A stretch of 64,000 nt of DNA, from assembly GCA_023412275.1 (NCBI GenBank), contig JAEYNY010000115.1:4190-68189 (forward strand), written 5' to 3'. A program made the translations under genes and the position numbers. A model generated the notes under the pieces. The model saw nothing but the letters and a program-made list of their open reading frames with translations. It had not been told where the DNA came from and searched no databases. The DNA comes from Bacillota bacterium (lineage in GTDB: Bacteria > Bacillota > Clostridia > Acetivibrionales > DSM-1351). Shown here piece after piece: positions 19,101 through 28,388 of the stretch (within the stretch, counting starts at the first letter, position 1; each line of letters starts with the position of its first letter).

Positions 19101-22100
19101 GCTTCAATTTTAAAGGAATTTAATATCGAAATTTACATGGAAGAATTTTTTAATAATCTAACGCTGGAAAAGATTATTGAGTATGTGAAAAAGAACAATG
19201 AAAATAACCAGAAAAATATTTGGAAAACAATTGAGAAGGTCGAAAAAAGAGAATTTTACCCATTGTCTTCATCACAGAAGAGGATTTTTGTCATTGAACA
19301 GTTGGAAAAGGGCAGCACGGCGTACAATATCACTTTTGCTATGGAATTTGCAAATGGGATTGACCGAAAAAAGCTTGAAAATGTATTCAGAATAATCTTT
19401 TTAAGGCATGAATCCCTAAGAACTTATTTTAGCTTTGTTGGGGACGAGGTTGTACAGATTGTCAGTGACAATACCCAATTGGATATTAAATACATGACAG
19501 CGAAAGACGAAGGGGATTATGAAGATATTACCCGGGAATTCATTAAACCTTTTGATTTGTTTAATGCACCGCTAATGAGAGTTGGTGTTGTTGGCATTAT
19601 GGGCAGTCAAAAAGAATTGGTGATAATTGATATTCATCATATAATTGCGGATGGATTGTCTGTAGGAATTATTTTAAAGGAGTTTTCACTTCTCTATAGA
19701 GATAAGGCTTTAAAAGAGTTGAATTATCAATTCAAGGACTTTGCAGTTTGGCAGCAAAAGATTATTAATTCAGATGAACTAAGCACCCAGGAAGAATACT
19801 GGCTTAAGATGTTTAAAGGTGATATACCAAAGCTCAATATGCCGTTAGATTTTAAAAGGCCTGCATTGCAGAGCTTTAAGGGAGATAATGTGCTTATAAA
19901 GGCAAGTGCAGGATTAACAGAAAAGGTTAATAAACTTGCCAAAGAAAAAGGAATGACAGTATTTAATCTTTTGTTTGCAGCATACAATATTCTTCTATAT
20001 AAATATACCGGACAGAATGATATTATTGCAGGAATACCTGTAGGAGGAAGAGGAATTGAGGAATTTCAGGACCTGGTTGGTATGTTTGTGAATACCATTC
20101 CACTAAGAAATCTTTGTAATGATGCCTTGACATTCAATGCTTTTCTTGAAAATGTTAAAAACAACACGCTTGAAGCTTTTAAAAATCAGGATTATCAGTT
20201 TGAAATGCTTGTTGAAAAGCTTGAAATTACCAGAGATATCAGCAGAAATCCACTTTTTGACACCATGTTTTCTTTTTTAGATATTAAGTTTGAGACATTG
20301 CAGTTGGATAATTATAAAATAGAGCCTTTTGAAATCAAGAGCAAGACGTCAAGATTTGATTTACTCTTCGAAGTAAGAGAAATAAATAATGAGTTTAACT
20401 TGAATCTTGTCTATTGCACAACCATATTTAATAGGTCAACAATAGAACGGCTCGGAAGATACTTTATAAATATTCTTGAAGAAATTGTTGAAAACCAGAA
20501 TATTTGTATTAGGGACATACAAATGTTATCAGAAGCAGATAGGAAACAGTTGTTGTATGACTTTAACAATACAGATGTGGGGTATTCAGAAAATAAGACT
20601 ATAAACCAGTTATTTGAGGAAATGGCAATAAAGGCTCCTGACAAGCAGGCACTGGTTTTTTCAAAAGATTCAGGAATAAAAGTTACATTAACTTACATGG
20701 AGCTAAACGAAAAGGCTAACCGGGTGGCATGGGCGTTAAAGCAGCTTGGGGCAGGAAAAGGAAGCTACATAGGTATCCTTATGGACAGATCAATTGATAT
20801 GGTGGTCGGACTTATGGGGATATTAAAGTCTGGAGCCGTGTATGTTCCTATAGAACCATACCTACCGGATGCCAGGATATTAGCAGTTCTGAATTCAGTG
20901 GATATAAGGTATATTATTACAGATTGCAAATCGCTAAATAGGCTGGGCAACTTGGAGGGGTTACCTCTAAAAGTGAATAATATTATTTGCTTGGATGAAT
21001 TAGCTAATGATACTTTAAATACTTTTACAAATAACATATCTGTCACTTATCGTAGTGAAATTCTAATGAATCCCGTTAAAAATTTACCTCGGCAAATAGA
21101 ATCTGATGAATTGGCATACATAATTTTTACATCAGGTTCAACCGGGAATCCAAAAGGTGTTGCTGTGGCACACAAACCCGTGATAAATCTTATTGAATGG
21201 GTTAACGGTAATTTCAATGTGGGGCATCAAGACAAAATACTGTTTATTACTTCTATAAGTTTTGATTTGTCTGTTTACGATATTTTTGGAATTTTGGCAG
21301 CAGGAGGAACAATTTACATTGCATCTTCCAATGAACTACTGGAGCCTAAAAGAATCATTAATTTGATCATTGATGAAGGGATAACCTTTTGGGATTCTGC
21401 ACCGCAAGCTCTTGGGCAGATTGTACCATATTTTGAGCAAATGGAGTCAAAAATACAAAATAGCAAGTTAAGATTGGTGTTCTTAAGCGGTGATTGGATA
21501 CCTGTCAAGTTACCTGATATTATGAAAAAATTTATAAATGACGTTAAGGTGATTGGACTTGGTGGAGCCACCGAAGCTACAGTATGGTCAAACTGTTATC
21601 TTATTGGTAAAGTGGAGGATTATTGGAGTAGTATACCTTATGGTAAGCCAATACAAAACTCAAAATACTTTATACTTGATAAGCGTATGGAACCATGTCC
21701 TATTGGTGTTCCGGGGGATTTATATATTGGAGGCAAATGCTTGGCTTCCGGATATATAAATGATTTGGAGCTTACAAAAAGCAAATTCCTTGATAGCCCA
21801 TTTGATAAAGGCGAAGTAATTTATAAAACGGGTGATGTGGCAAGGTGGTTTGAAGATGGCAATATTGAGTTTTTAGGCAGAAATGACTTTCAGGTAAAGG
21901 TTAGAGGGTTTAGGGTTGAGCTTGGAGATATAGAAAGTGTACTGAAACAACATGAAATGGTTGAGGATGCAGTAGTGGAATCAGTAAAAGATAAGCAGGG
22001 TAATAACTATTTGACTGCTTACTACGTATTGAAGGAGCAGTCTGACCAAAAGCGGCAAGTTATTGCAGAGATACTAAAAGAGCATATTGCAGAGCAGCTT

Positions 22101-22556
22101 CCTCCCTACATGGTACCCTCATACATGGTAAAGCTTGACTATCTGCCACTTACGTCCAATGGGAAGCTAGATAGAAACGCCTTGCCAGATGCACGAGATG
22201 TAGTTATTGAGGATACTGGCAAAAAAATATTGCCGAAGAATGATATTGAAATTGCTATTTCAGATATATGGAAAGATGTTCTTGGAATTGAAACATTGAG
22301 TGTCGAAGATAATTTCTTTGATAAAGGTGGAAATTCTGTATTAATCATACAAACCAATTTAAAGCTGCAGGAGAAGTTCAAGGTAGATATTCCAGTAATG
22401 AATATGTTTAGATATCCTACAATCAGTATGTTGCAAAAATATATTTCAGGGCTTATTAGTGGCACTGATGAAAAACAAGAAACTAAAAAGGATAATAAGC
22501 TTGGTTTTGATAAAGATTCGGTGGATAAAAAGTTGAAGTTAATGAGAAGAAAATAG
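16185..22556 (+). CDS. NRPS: BtrH-like, radical SAM, B12-binding, PCP, C, A, PCP
   Basis: The frame is open from 16101, but the ATG at 16185 has GGAGG 8 nt upstream and overlaps the previous stop by 8 nt, giving 2123 residues. Residues 1-220 resemble the BtrH/papain-like fold (Cys21 in VNCFE, His129 in WGHLFLLNGYDEE). A helical stretch follows. The radical SAM domain has Cys398, Cys402, Cys405 (CPYKCAYC) and is followed by a B12-binding domain (about 710-900; PLGHMYLMTYL, GGPYAS, LGEGE). Next come PCP (GGNSL, about 960), C with an intact HHIIADG (about 1151), A (a3 at about 1648, a10 SNGKLDRNALPD at about 1991) and PCP (GGNSV, about 2046). FDLSVYDIF, LSGDWIP and GGATEATVWS resemble cysteine-activating A domains such as those of thiazoline systems, so cysteine or a close analogue is a fair guess. 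The radical SAM-B12 pair is a paralogue of the insert in the first NRPS. Confidence 0.9.
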   Translation: MSSSISISTANNLYTFDYVNCFEKPLGLVLERQHDKFQDLFYMYLKMVQSYNISKFENDNVFYTMNFNNAVRWIIEDKLKLQIDVQDIQAADIHKYIKSQLDLSRPVLVTGNLRELSYTKHYKVGDWGHLFLLNGYDEEKELYEIVDGEHKKPEGNVFEYGAFSMDYFILERLYNSMKTKYELGFAGVIYSSGKASDVNEKELLLDCLDLFIEGRSKQPYKEVDYVDEVLNRIRNGEAQNSQVNNFDPTNMIDFVFTRGIKYKEVFFKTLISFLKRHNCDEKLIESLEEKVAVLIGKWSKILNISLISYHLKNSFNINDKIDEAKVIEEEIVSITKQIRSKMENKVVRLVQTKAREQIKNLNELPIPNRSLVNYEKYNKYLDQAMVRHCISLQGTRGCPYKCAYCHKIWPKSHVYRSAEHIFNELKIYYDMGVRRFSFIDDIFNLNVENSSKFFKMVIDNKLDINLFFPNGVRADLLTKDYMDLMVEAGTVSVAFALETASARLQKLIGKNLDLEKFQENLEYMSLKYPNVITELFTMHGFPTETQEEAMMTLEFIKSMKWIHFPYLFILKIFENTDMAKLAIANGISIEDIEKSKGLHFTQLPFTLPFDRSFTLKYQTDFFNNYFMDKERLLHVLPYQMKILTEQEIIQKYNSYLPTEIASLEDLYKFAKIEPEQMQGVSCLCESKVFVPEIHSKMKKHFGEKKSAENALRVLLLDLSQHFNSENEPTRQHVEPPLGHMYLMTYLNQKLGEKVNGRIAKSRVDFDSYEELKDLLEDFKPDVIGIRTLSYYKDFFHVAVEAIRKFGFNGPILTGGPYASSEYESILKDKNIDLVLLGEGELTFCEVIEKVIANNRKIPKEDVLKEIPGIVFRTKEDMSLSNTVEKVIFIDMEEGVSEELGSETPNSKCCGSPEAVIKGTLNSDSSDCEFRPNDQVESRVADIWKECLQVEHFDKNVNFFDLGGNSLTAIKMIASILKEFNIEIYMEEFFNNLTLEKIIEYVKKNNENNQKNIWKTIEKVEKREFYPLSSSQKRIFVIEQLEKGSTAYNITFAMEFANGIDRKKLENVFRIIFLRHESLRTYFSFVGDEVVQIVSDNTQLDIKYMTAKDEGDYEDITREFIKPFDLFNAPLMRVGVVGIMGSQKELVIIDIHHIIADGLSVGIILKEFSLLYRDKALKELNYQFKDFAVWQQKIINSDELSTQEEYWLKMFKGDIPKLNMPLDFKRPALQSFKGDNVLIKASAGLTEKVNKLAKEKGMTVFNLLFAAYNILLYKYTGQNDIIAGIPVGGRGIEEFQDLVGMFVNTIPLRNLCNDALTFNAFLENVKNNTLEAFKNQDYQFEMLVEKLEITRDISRNPLFDTMFSFLDIKFETLQLDNYKIEPFEIKSKTSRFDLLFEVREINNEFNLNLVYCTTIFNRSTIERLGRYFINILEEIVENQNICIRDIQMLSEADRKQLLYDFNNTDVGYSENKTINQLFEEMAIKAPDKQALVFSKDSGIKVTLTYMELNEKANRVAWALKQLGAGKGSYIGILMDRSIDMVVGLMGILKSGAVYVPIEPYLPDARILAVLNSVDIRYIITDCKSLNRLGNLEGLPLKVNNIICLDELANDTLNTFTNNISVTYRSEILMNPVKNLPRQIESDELAYIIFTSGSTGNPKGVAVAHKPVINLIEWVNGNFNVGHQDKILFITSISFDLSVYDIFGILAAGGTIYIASSNELLEPKRIINLIIDEGITFWDSAPQALGQIVPYFEQMESKIQNSKLRLVFLSGDWIPVKLPDIMKKFINDVKVIGLGGATEATVWSNCYLIGKVEDYWSSIPYGKPIQNSKYFILDKRMEPCPIGVPGDLYIGGKCLASGYINDLELTKSKFLDSPFDKGEVIYKTGDVARWFEDGNIEFLGRNDFQVKVRGFRVELGDIESVLKQHEMVEDAVVESVKDKQGNNYLTAYYVLKEQSDQKRQVIAEILKEHIAEQLPPYMVPSYMVKLDYLPLTSNGKLDRNALPDARDVVIEDTGKKILPKNDIEIAISDIWKDVLGIETLSVEDNFFDKGGNSVLIIQTNLKLQEKFKVDIPVMNMFRYPTISMLQKYISGLISGTDEKQETKKDNKLGFDKDSVDKKLKLMRRK

Positions 22557-22592
22557 TTTTTCTCAAGTATAGTAAATGATAGGGGGCTTTAT

Positions 22593-22919
22593 ATGAATAT
22601 GAATAAAGATATCTTGGTTGACTTTGAAAATATTCAATGGGAGAATCCAGAGCCAGGAGTGCGTTACAAGGCTTTTGTAAGAGGTAATCAAAGATTGCGA
22701 TTATTGGATTTCTTAGAAGGATTTGAAGAGAAAGAATGGTGTATAAAGGGACATGCGGCATATGTGATTGATGGGGAATTTTCCCTATATTTTAAAGAAG
22801 GTGTAAGCCGGTTAAAAGCTGGAGATATCGCTTTTATACCTGCGGGTGAAGAGTATGGTCATAAAGCAATTTTGGGGAAAGGTGAAAATGTCAGGTTGCT
22901 TTTATTTGAAATAATATAA
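22593..22919 (+). CDS. small cupin-domain protein
   Basis: 108 residues forming one cupin barrel. GHAAYVIDGEFSLYF and RLKAGDIAFIPAGEEYGHKA correspond to the two cupin motifs, with His in the second. Cupins in biosynthetic operons bind metal or sugar and act as isomerases, dioxygenases or sensors; nothing here decides which. The ATG follows AGGGGG by 7 nt. It lies 36 nt after the second NRPS and 22 nt before the PKS gene. Confidence 0.8.
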   Translation: MNMNKDILVDFENIQWENPEPGVRYKAFVRGNQRLRLLDFLEGFEEKEWCIKGHAAYVIDGEFSLYFKEGVSRLKAGDIAFIPAGEEYGHKAILGKGENVRLLLFEII

Positions 22920-22941
22920 ATGAAGCATGAGGTTATGTAAA

Positions 22942-25557
22942 ATGATTGAAAAAGAATACACGGGTCTTGAAATTGCGGTTATCGGTATGGCTGGAAAGTT
23001 TCCTGGAGCCGGGAGTATTGAGGAGTTCTGGGAGAATCTAAAAAATGGCAAGGAATGTATAACCCATTTTTCTGACGAAGAATTACTGAATGAAAATATT
23101 AATATAGAATTCATAAATAATCCATCTTATATAAAAGCAAAAGGGTTGTTGAAAAGTGCTGCTCATTTTGATGCAGAGTTTTTTGGATATAGTGCATCTG
23201 AAGCGGATATGATGGATCCACAAATGAGAATTTTACACGAGTGTGCCTACCAAGCCCTTGAAGATGCAGGGTATGTTGCAGATGAATATAAAGACTTAAT
23301 AGGTTTTTATGCTGGAGCAATGCCCAACTATTATTGGGAGAACCGTTCAGTACGTGGAACAGAGGAATTTTCAGAGCAGTTTGATGCAATGCACTTGCTG
23401 GATAAAGATTTTCTAACATCAAGGATATCTTACAAGTTGGATTTACGAGGACCGAGTGTATCTATTATAACAGCATGTTCTACAGGGCTATCTTCAATAC
23501 ATGTTGCATGCAGGGCACTTTTAACCGGGGAGTGTAAAATGGCACTTGCCGGCTCTGTTGCTGTATATTTGCCATTGGTAAGTGGATATATGCATAAGGA
23601 AGGAACCTTGGCTTCACCAGATGGAAAGTGCAAATCCTTTGATGCCGATGCAAACGGTACTGTTCCAGGAGATGGGGCTGGTGTTGTAATACTCAAATTG
23701 ATGGAGGATGCCATTGAGGATGGGGATAACATATATGCAATAATAAAAGGTTCTGCGGTAAATAATGACGGTTCAAGAAAAGTCGGCTATACTGCTACAA
23801 GTATCGATGGTGCAGCTGAGGTTATCAGTCTTGCTCACAGTTTTTCTAGAGTTGAGGCTGAAAGTATAAGTTATATCGAGACCCATGGAGTTGGAACTTT
23901 ACTTGGTGATGCTATGGAAATTGAAGCACTAAAACAGGCTTTTAATGAAGATGTAAGGACCAGTATTACTATCGGTTCGGTTAAACCTAATATTGGTTAT
24001 CTTGGGCCGGCAGCAGGAATAGCAGGATTTATAAAGGTAGTCTTGGCACTTTATCATAAGCAGATACCTCCGAGCATTAATTTTAAAAAACCTAATAACA
24101 TGGTCGATTTCGAAAATTTTTGTGTTAATCAAGAATTGACAAAGTGGGAAAACAATAAGTTTCCATTAAGAGCGGGTATTAATTCTTTTGCAGTAGGTGG
24201 GACGAATGCCCATATTGTCTTGGAAGAAGCACCTGAATTTACTCACGGCAGTGAGGGAACAAACAAATTGAACCTCTTACCATTGTCTGCAAAAACAGAA
24301 GTGGCTTTAGATAAAATGACGGTAAATTTAAAGGAATATATAAATAAATGTAAAGACGCGGATTTAAATGACTTGGCTTACACACTAAAGGTAGGAAGAA
24401 AGAACTATAATTGCAGAAGATTTTTTATTTCTTCCGGAATAGATGATGCAATAGATTGTATTTCAACAATGGACCCTGAAAAAACAAAGACTGTTGTTCT
24501 AGAAGGAAATAAAAACAAATATGTATTTTTATTTCCGGATAGGAGCTGCTTTGGACATAGTTCAGTGAGATACGCATATAAAACACAAGATGTATTTAGA
24601 TGTGAAATTGACAATTGCCTACATATAGTTAAAAAAGTTACAGGATGTGATTGTAGTGGGTACTTTGGCGATGAAAGTCAAACAAGCAAAATGGTCACTG
24701 ATATTCTACTAGCTTTTACAATACAGTATTCCCTTGCAAAAATGTTAATAAAATTGGGAGTAGTGCCTGACGCAGTATTTGGATATGAAATGGGAGAAAT
24801 TGTTGCAGCATGTACAGCTGGTGTTTTATCTATTGGGGATTCAATTAAATTGGTTTCTGCTATTGGAAGGGGTTTAGATAGTTCGGACAAAAATAATTTC
24901 ATATGTATTTATAGTCCAGAGGATAAAGTATTAGGATATCTCAAAGGAAATTTGAAACTGGTTGCTATCAATAATAAAGAAAAATGTGTGATAACAGGAG
25001 AACAAACGGAACTGTCTGAGTTAATAAAAAATATTGAAAATGATGGACTGGACTACAGAGTACTGGCCGGTGGAGGTTATTATAACGGTAGTACATTCGG
25101 CGATGGCTTTAAAATCATTGAAGATGTAATAAATAAAATTCAATTTAAAAAACCTGAAATTCCCTTTATATCAAGCCAGACTGGAACATGGGCTAATCAA
25201 TTTGAATTGGCAAGCCCCGATTACTGGATAAAACATTTCCAAAAACCAGTAATGTGTTATCAAGGTCTTGCAAAGCTTCTTGACAATGACAATAGTACTT
25301 TTATTGAGGTTGGAGATGGAAGAAACTTTATTAAGGAGCTTAAGCAGCACGAAAATAAAAATGATATACATTCAGAAATAGCTTTGTTAGCGCCCCAAAG
25401 GAGTGGCTATGATGGTGAATTCTACCTTCTACGTGCCATAGGAAGTTTGTGGGCTATGGGAGCTGAAATAAATTGGAAAGAGTATTATGGCGAAGAGAAA
25501 AGGAAAAGGGTATCACTCCCTAAGTATGCTTTTGGAAAACAGAAGTACAAAATTTGA
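22942..25557 (+). CDS. PKS protein: ketosynthase plus degenerate acyltransferase, no ACP
   Basis: The ATG at 22942 has GAGG 9 nt upstream and is preferred to one at 22927; 871 residues. The KS domain (about 10-440) has the active-site Cys179 (TACSTG) and His315 (ETHGVGT). The third catalytic position, normally His in NIGHLE, is Tyr353 (NIGYLGP). The AT-like region (about 460-850) reads GYEMGE where GHSxGE is expected, so the nucleophile Ser is Glu616 and the preceding His is Tyr. The second AT His is not seen. The protein ends at the usual post-AT linker (SLPKYAFGKQKY) with no carrier domain. It may be a non-extending or docking KS that passes or gates chains. Loss of activity is inferred from residues only. 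Confidence 0.88.
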   Translation: MIEKEYTGLEIAVIGMAGKFPGAGSIEEFWENLKNGKECITHFSDEELLNENINIEFINNPSYIKAKGLLKSAAHFDAEFFGYSASEADMMDPQMRILHECAYQALEDAGYVADEYKDLIGFYAGAMPNYYWENRSVRGTEEFSEQFDAMHLLDKDFLTSRISYKLDLRGPSVSIITACSTGLSSIHVACRALLTGECKMALAGSVAVYLPLVSGYMHKEGTLASPDGKCKSFDADANGTVPGDGAGVVILKLMEDAIEDGDNIYAIIKGSAVNNDGSRKVGYTATSIDGAAEVISLAHSFSRVEAESISYIETHGVGTLLGDAMEIEALKQAFNEDVRTSITIGSVKPNIGYLGPAAGIAGFIKVVLALYHKQIPPSINFKKPNNMVDFENFCVNQELTKWENNKFPLRAGINSFAVGGTNAHIVLEEAPEFTHGSEGTNKLNLLPLSAKTEVALDKMTVNLKEYINKCKDADLNDLAYTLKVGRKNYNCRRFFISSGIDDAIDCISTMDPEKTKTVVLEGNKNKYVFLFPDRSCFGHSSVRYAYKTQDVFRCEIDNCLHIVKKVTGCDCSGYFGDESQTSKMVTDILLAFTIQYSLAKMLIKLGVVPDAVFGYEMGEIVAACTAGVLSIGDSIKLVSAIGRGLDSSDKNNFICIYSPEDKVLGYLKGNLKLVAINNKEKCVITGEQTELSELIKNIENDGLDYRVLAGGGYYNGSTFGDGFKIIEDVINKIQFKKPEIPFISSQTGTWANQFELASPDYWIKHFQKPVMCYQGLAKLLDNDNSTFIEVGDGRNFIKELKQHENKNDIHSEIALLAPQRSGYDGEFYLLRAIGSLWAMGAEINWKEYYGEEKRKRVSLPKYAFGKQKYKI

Positions 25558-25589
25558 TAGCAGTATTACAGCTGATTGAGGTGATTTCG

Positions 25590-26777
25590 ATGATATATTT
25601 AAATAATGCGTTTACAAGCTTTCCAAAACCTCCGGAGGTTATTGAATTTGTAAACAAGGTTATAAGAGAGCCACATTTGAGTGCAGGCAGAAGTGCCATT
25701 GAACAGGATGAGGAAGAGGATATAGTGTTGGGCTGCCGTAAATGCCTTGCAAAACTTTTTAATGTAGAAAATTATAATAATATATCATTTACTTCCGGGG
25801 CAACCTTTTCTCTAAATATGGCTATAAAAGGATTAAGGCTCGAAAATTGTCATGTTATTACAAGTGCAATGGAGCATACTTCAGTATTAAGGCCACTGAA
25901 GCTTCTTGAGAAGAATAAGGTTATTGAGCTTACAATAGTAGATTGCGATGAAAACGGGGTTGTTAGCCCTCAAAATATTGAAAAAGCAATTAGACCAAAT
26001 ACAAAGGCGATAGTTCTAAACCATGCTTCAAATGTAGTACCCGCTGTAAATAACATAAGAAGGATAGGTGACATTACAAGCGAAGAAAATATAACATTTA
26101 TAGTAGATGCTTCTCAGTCAGCAGGTTGTGTTCTAATAGATGTTAAAAAGATGGGGATCGATGTGCTTGCTTTTACCGGTCACAAATCACTCTTCGGACT
26201 AGAGGGGATTGGAGGCATATATATAAGGGATGGAATTTATATAGATCCTTTGACTGTTGGAGGCACTGGTCTTAAAAGTGAATCGCTTTATCAGGTAGAG
26301 GAACGCCCTTCATATTATGAATCAGGTACGAGGAATACGGTAGGTATTGCTTCGTTGAAGGCAGGGGTTTCATATATATTGAATTGCGGCATGGATATTA
26401 TGAATGAAAAAAAGAGAAAAACATTCGAAACATTAATCAGTGGCTTGAGGGAAATACCAAATGTACAACTTTATGGAAGCCACCAATATGGTACTCCCTT
26501 AATTTGCTTTAATATAATAGGTATGTTGCCTACGGCTGTTGGACGGCTGTTATGGGAAAATTACAGCATAACCGTAAGAACCGGCTTGTTGTGTGCCCCC
26601 CTAATACATGAAAAAATCGGTACTGCTCCACATGGTGCGGTACGGATTAGCTTTTCGTATTTTACTACGGATGATGAGATCGATTTGTTTTTAAAGGCTG
26701 TAAGCGAAATAGTTGAATTGCTTAATTCGGGTAGGATCGAGGAAAGTAATAAAAACAAAAGCTTGGTTTGTTACTAA
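25590..26777 (+). CDS. cysteine desulfurase (class V aminotransferase, PLP)
   Basis: Removes sulfur from cysteine as an enzyme persulfide. 395 residues from the ATG at 25590, with GAGGTG 7 nt upstream; the open frame begins at 25554 without a ribosome site. The PLP lysine is Lys199 in TGHKSLFG. VDASQSAG gives the PLP-contacting Asp. The persulfide cysteine is Cys335 in RTGLLCAPLIHE. It resembles the SufS/Csd and clostridial class V group. Its place among two sulfur-linked radical SAM/PP-loop genes and a cysteine-like A domain suggests a dedicated sulfur donor. It is followed 23 nt later by hdrC. Confidence 0.9.
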   Translation: MIYLNNAFTSFPKPPEVIEFVNKVIREPHLSAGRSAIEQDEEEDIVLGCRKCLAKLFNVENYNNISFTSGATFSLNMAIKGLRLENCHVITSAMEHTSVLRPLKLLEKNKVIELTIVDCDENGVVSPQNIEKAIRPNTKAIVLNHASNVVPAVNNIRRIGDITSEENITFIVDASQSAGCVLIDVKKMGIDVLAFTGHKSLFGLEGIGGIYIRDGIYIDPLTVGGTGLKSESLYQVEERPSYYESGTRNTVGIASLKAGVSYILNCGMDIMNEKKRKTFETLISGLREIPNVQLYGSHQYGTPLICFNIIGMLPTAVGRLLWENYSITVRTGLLCAPLIHEKIGTAPHGAVRISFSYFTTDDEIDLFLKAVSEIVELLNSGRIEESNKNKSLVCY

Positions 26778-26800
26778 TGGATGAATAATGAGGTTTGACT

Positions 26801-27463
26801 ATGGAAGATCCAATGAAAAAACTAGATATTCAAGACTTACTTTACTATGTAAAGGAAGAGTGCAAAAAGTGCATGCAATGCGGAAAATGCGTAGGTAATT
26901 GTCCGGCAGCGGAAGTGTCCTCGTTTAACTCTCGTAAAATAATACATATGATTAAAACAGGGAATATGGATGCTGTCTTGGGTAGCAATGAAATGTGGTC
27001 TTGCGTTCTATGTGCAAGTTGCTATGCTGTGTGCCCAAATGGTATTAATTTTTCATCCGTTTTGATGCTTTTAAGGGTTATTTCCTTTTATTATGGGTGT
27101 GGATGGGAAATGGACAGGATGGCTCTTCCTTTTGCGGAGTATTATCTTAATACAGGTATCACGGTTCCGGATGCTGAGGATCCGGGGATTGTGGAAATGC
27201 TAAAGGCGAAGACTGGAACTGGAGGAACAATGGAAGAATTCCGGGTGAGAATGGGGCTTGAGCCGAAGAGGAAAGTTAGTGATAAGGCGATGAAAGAAAT
27301 AAGGTGTTTGGCTGAATCAAGCGGAATGATTTCAAAGATGGAGCTTATTAAAGGGAATGAAACTGCAAAGAGGCTTATAGACGATGTTCGTTGGATTAGT
27401 ATGTGTAATGAAGTATTTCAAATAATCGGAAGGCTTCCTGGAGGAAGATCATATGAAAAGTAA
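26801..27463 (+). CDS. hdrC: heterodisulfide reductase subunit C-like iron-sulfur protein
   Basis: 220 residues from the ATG at 26801 (GAGG 7 nt upstream). Two 4Fe-4S motifs are seen: CxxCxxCxxxCP near residue 25 (CMQCGKCVGNCP) and CxxCxxCxxxCP near 70 (CVLCASCYAVCP). HdrC relays electrons between HdrA and HdrB. It overlaps hdrB by 11 nt and is the first of seven tightly packed redox genes. Confidence 0.9.
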   Translation: MEDPMKKLDIQDLLYYVKEECKKCMQCGKCVGNCPAAEVSSFNSRKIIHMIKTGNMDAVLGSNEMWSCVLCASCYAVCPNGINFSSVLMLLRVISFYYGCGWEMDRMALPFAEYYLNTGITVPDAEDPGIVEMLKAKTGTGGTMEEFRVRMGLEPKRKVSDKAMKEIRCLAESSGMISKMELIKGNETAKRLIDDVRWISMCNEVFQIIGRLPGGRSYEK

Positions 27464-28388
27464 TAAGAATGTTAAGGAAGTACAGTTGTATGAGAAATAT
27501 ATGCTTTTTCGGTCCTGTAGCATTTCAAACAAATGTCCTGGAATAGAAGTAGCAACCAAGTATGCTTTTTCAGAATTGGATCTATTATTGGATGAATCGG
27601 ATGAACATACCTGCTGTGGCGGAAATGCAATTATATTTTCTTCTATAGGCCAGGTTAATTCAACAATTCTTATGACAGCAAGGAATCTTGCTGTGGCTGG
27701 AGAAAAGGAACTAAATATCGTTACGATGTGTAATGGCTGCTACAAGAATCTTAATGAATTTGGAGAATATATAGTAAAAAACCCTGAGGTTATGAACTCT
27801 GTTAATGATAAATTGAGAAAGATAAACAGAGAATACAATGGTAAAAGCAAAGTATATCATGTAATGGAAGTGCTTTACTCCAAAAGAAGTGACATTGCTA
27901 AGAAAGCCAAGTATACTTTGAACGGCTTAAAGTTTGCAATTCACTATGGCTGCCACTATAGCTTCGGAGCGAAAAATCATGCCATTGATGATTCATTTTC
28001 TACTTCTACTATGGAGGAAATGATTGAAACGCTTGGAGGAGAAATTGTAAATTATACTGAGGAAAAAACTTGCTGTGGCAGTGGAATTCTAAATAATACA
28101 TATGTTAACAAGGAACTGGCAATGTCAGTTGCAGAAAGAAAGTTTGAATCCCTGAACAGTACGGAGGCCGATGCTGTTATTGTAATGTGCCCGTATTGTA
28201 TGATGACTTTAGACAGGATGCAGTTGAAATTTCACATGGCTATGGGGAAGAAATACATAATTCCAGTACTTCATATAGCCCAGATTATAAGTCTGGCAAT
28301 GGGGGCTGCTCCGGCAAATCTCGGATTTGAAACAAACCTGACTTCTTTAGAGGGTTTTATGAAAAAGTGGGAGGGTTTGCATGCGTAA
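27453..28388 (+). CDS. hdrB: heterodisulfide reductase subunit B-like protein (two CCG domains)
   Basis: 311 residues. Two cysteine-rich CCG segments (HTCCGGN near 50 and KTCCGSG near 210), each followed by a Cys-containing partner (MCNGCYKN and MCPYCMMT), match HdrB. In that family they bind the unusual non-cubane 4Fe-4S clusters that cleave a disulfide. Its disulfide substrate here is unknown: clostridia lack CoM-S-S-CoB, and DsrC-like or small thiol disulfides are alternatives. ATG at 27453 after GGAGG; overlaps hdrA by 8 nt. Confidence 0.9.
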   Translation: MKSNKNVKEVQLYEKYMLFRSCSISNKCPGIEVATKYAFSELDLLLDESDEHTCCGGNAIIFSSIGQVNSTILMTARNLAVAGEKELNIVTMCNGCYKNLNEFGEYIVKNPEVMNSVNDKLRKINREYNGKSKVYHVMEVLYSKRSDIAKKAKYTLNGLKFAIHYGCHYSFGAKNHAIDDSFSTSTMEEMIETLGGEIVNYTEEKTCCGSGILNNTYVNKELAMSVAERKFESLNSTEADAVIVMCPYCMMTLDRMQLKFHMAMGKKYIIPVLHIAQIISLAMGAAPANLGFETNLTSLEGFMKKWEGLHA

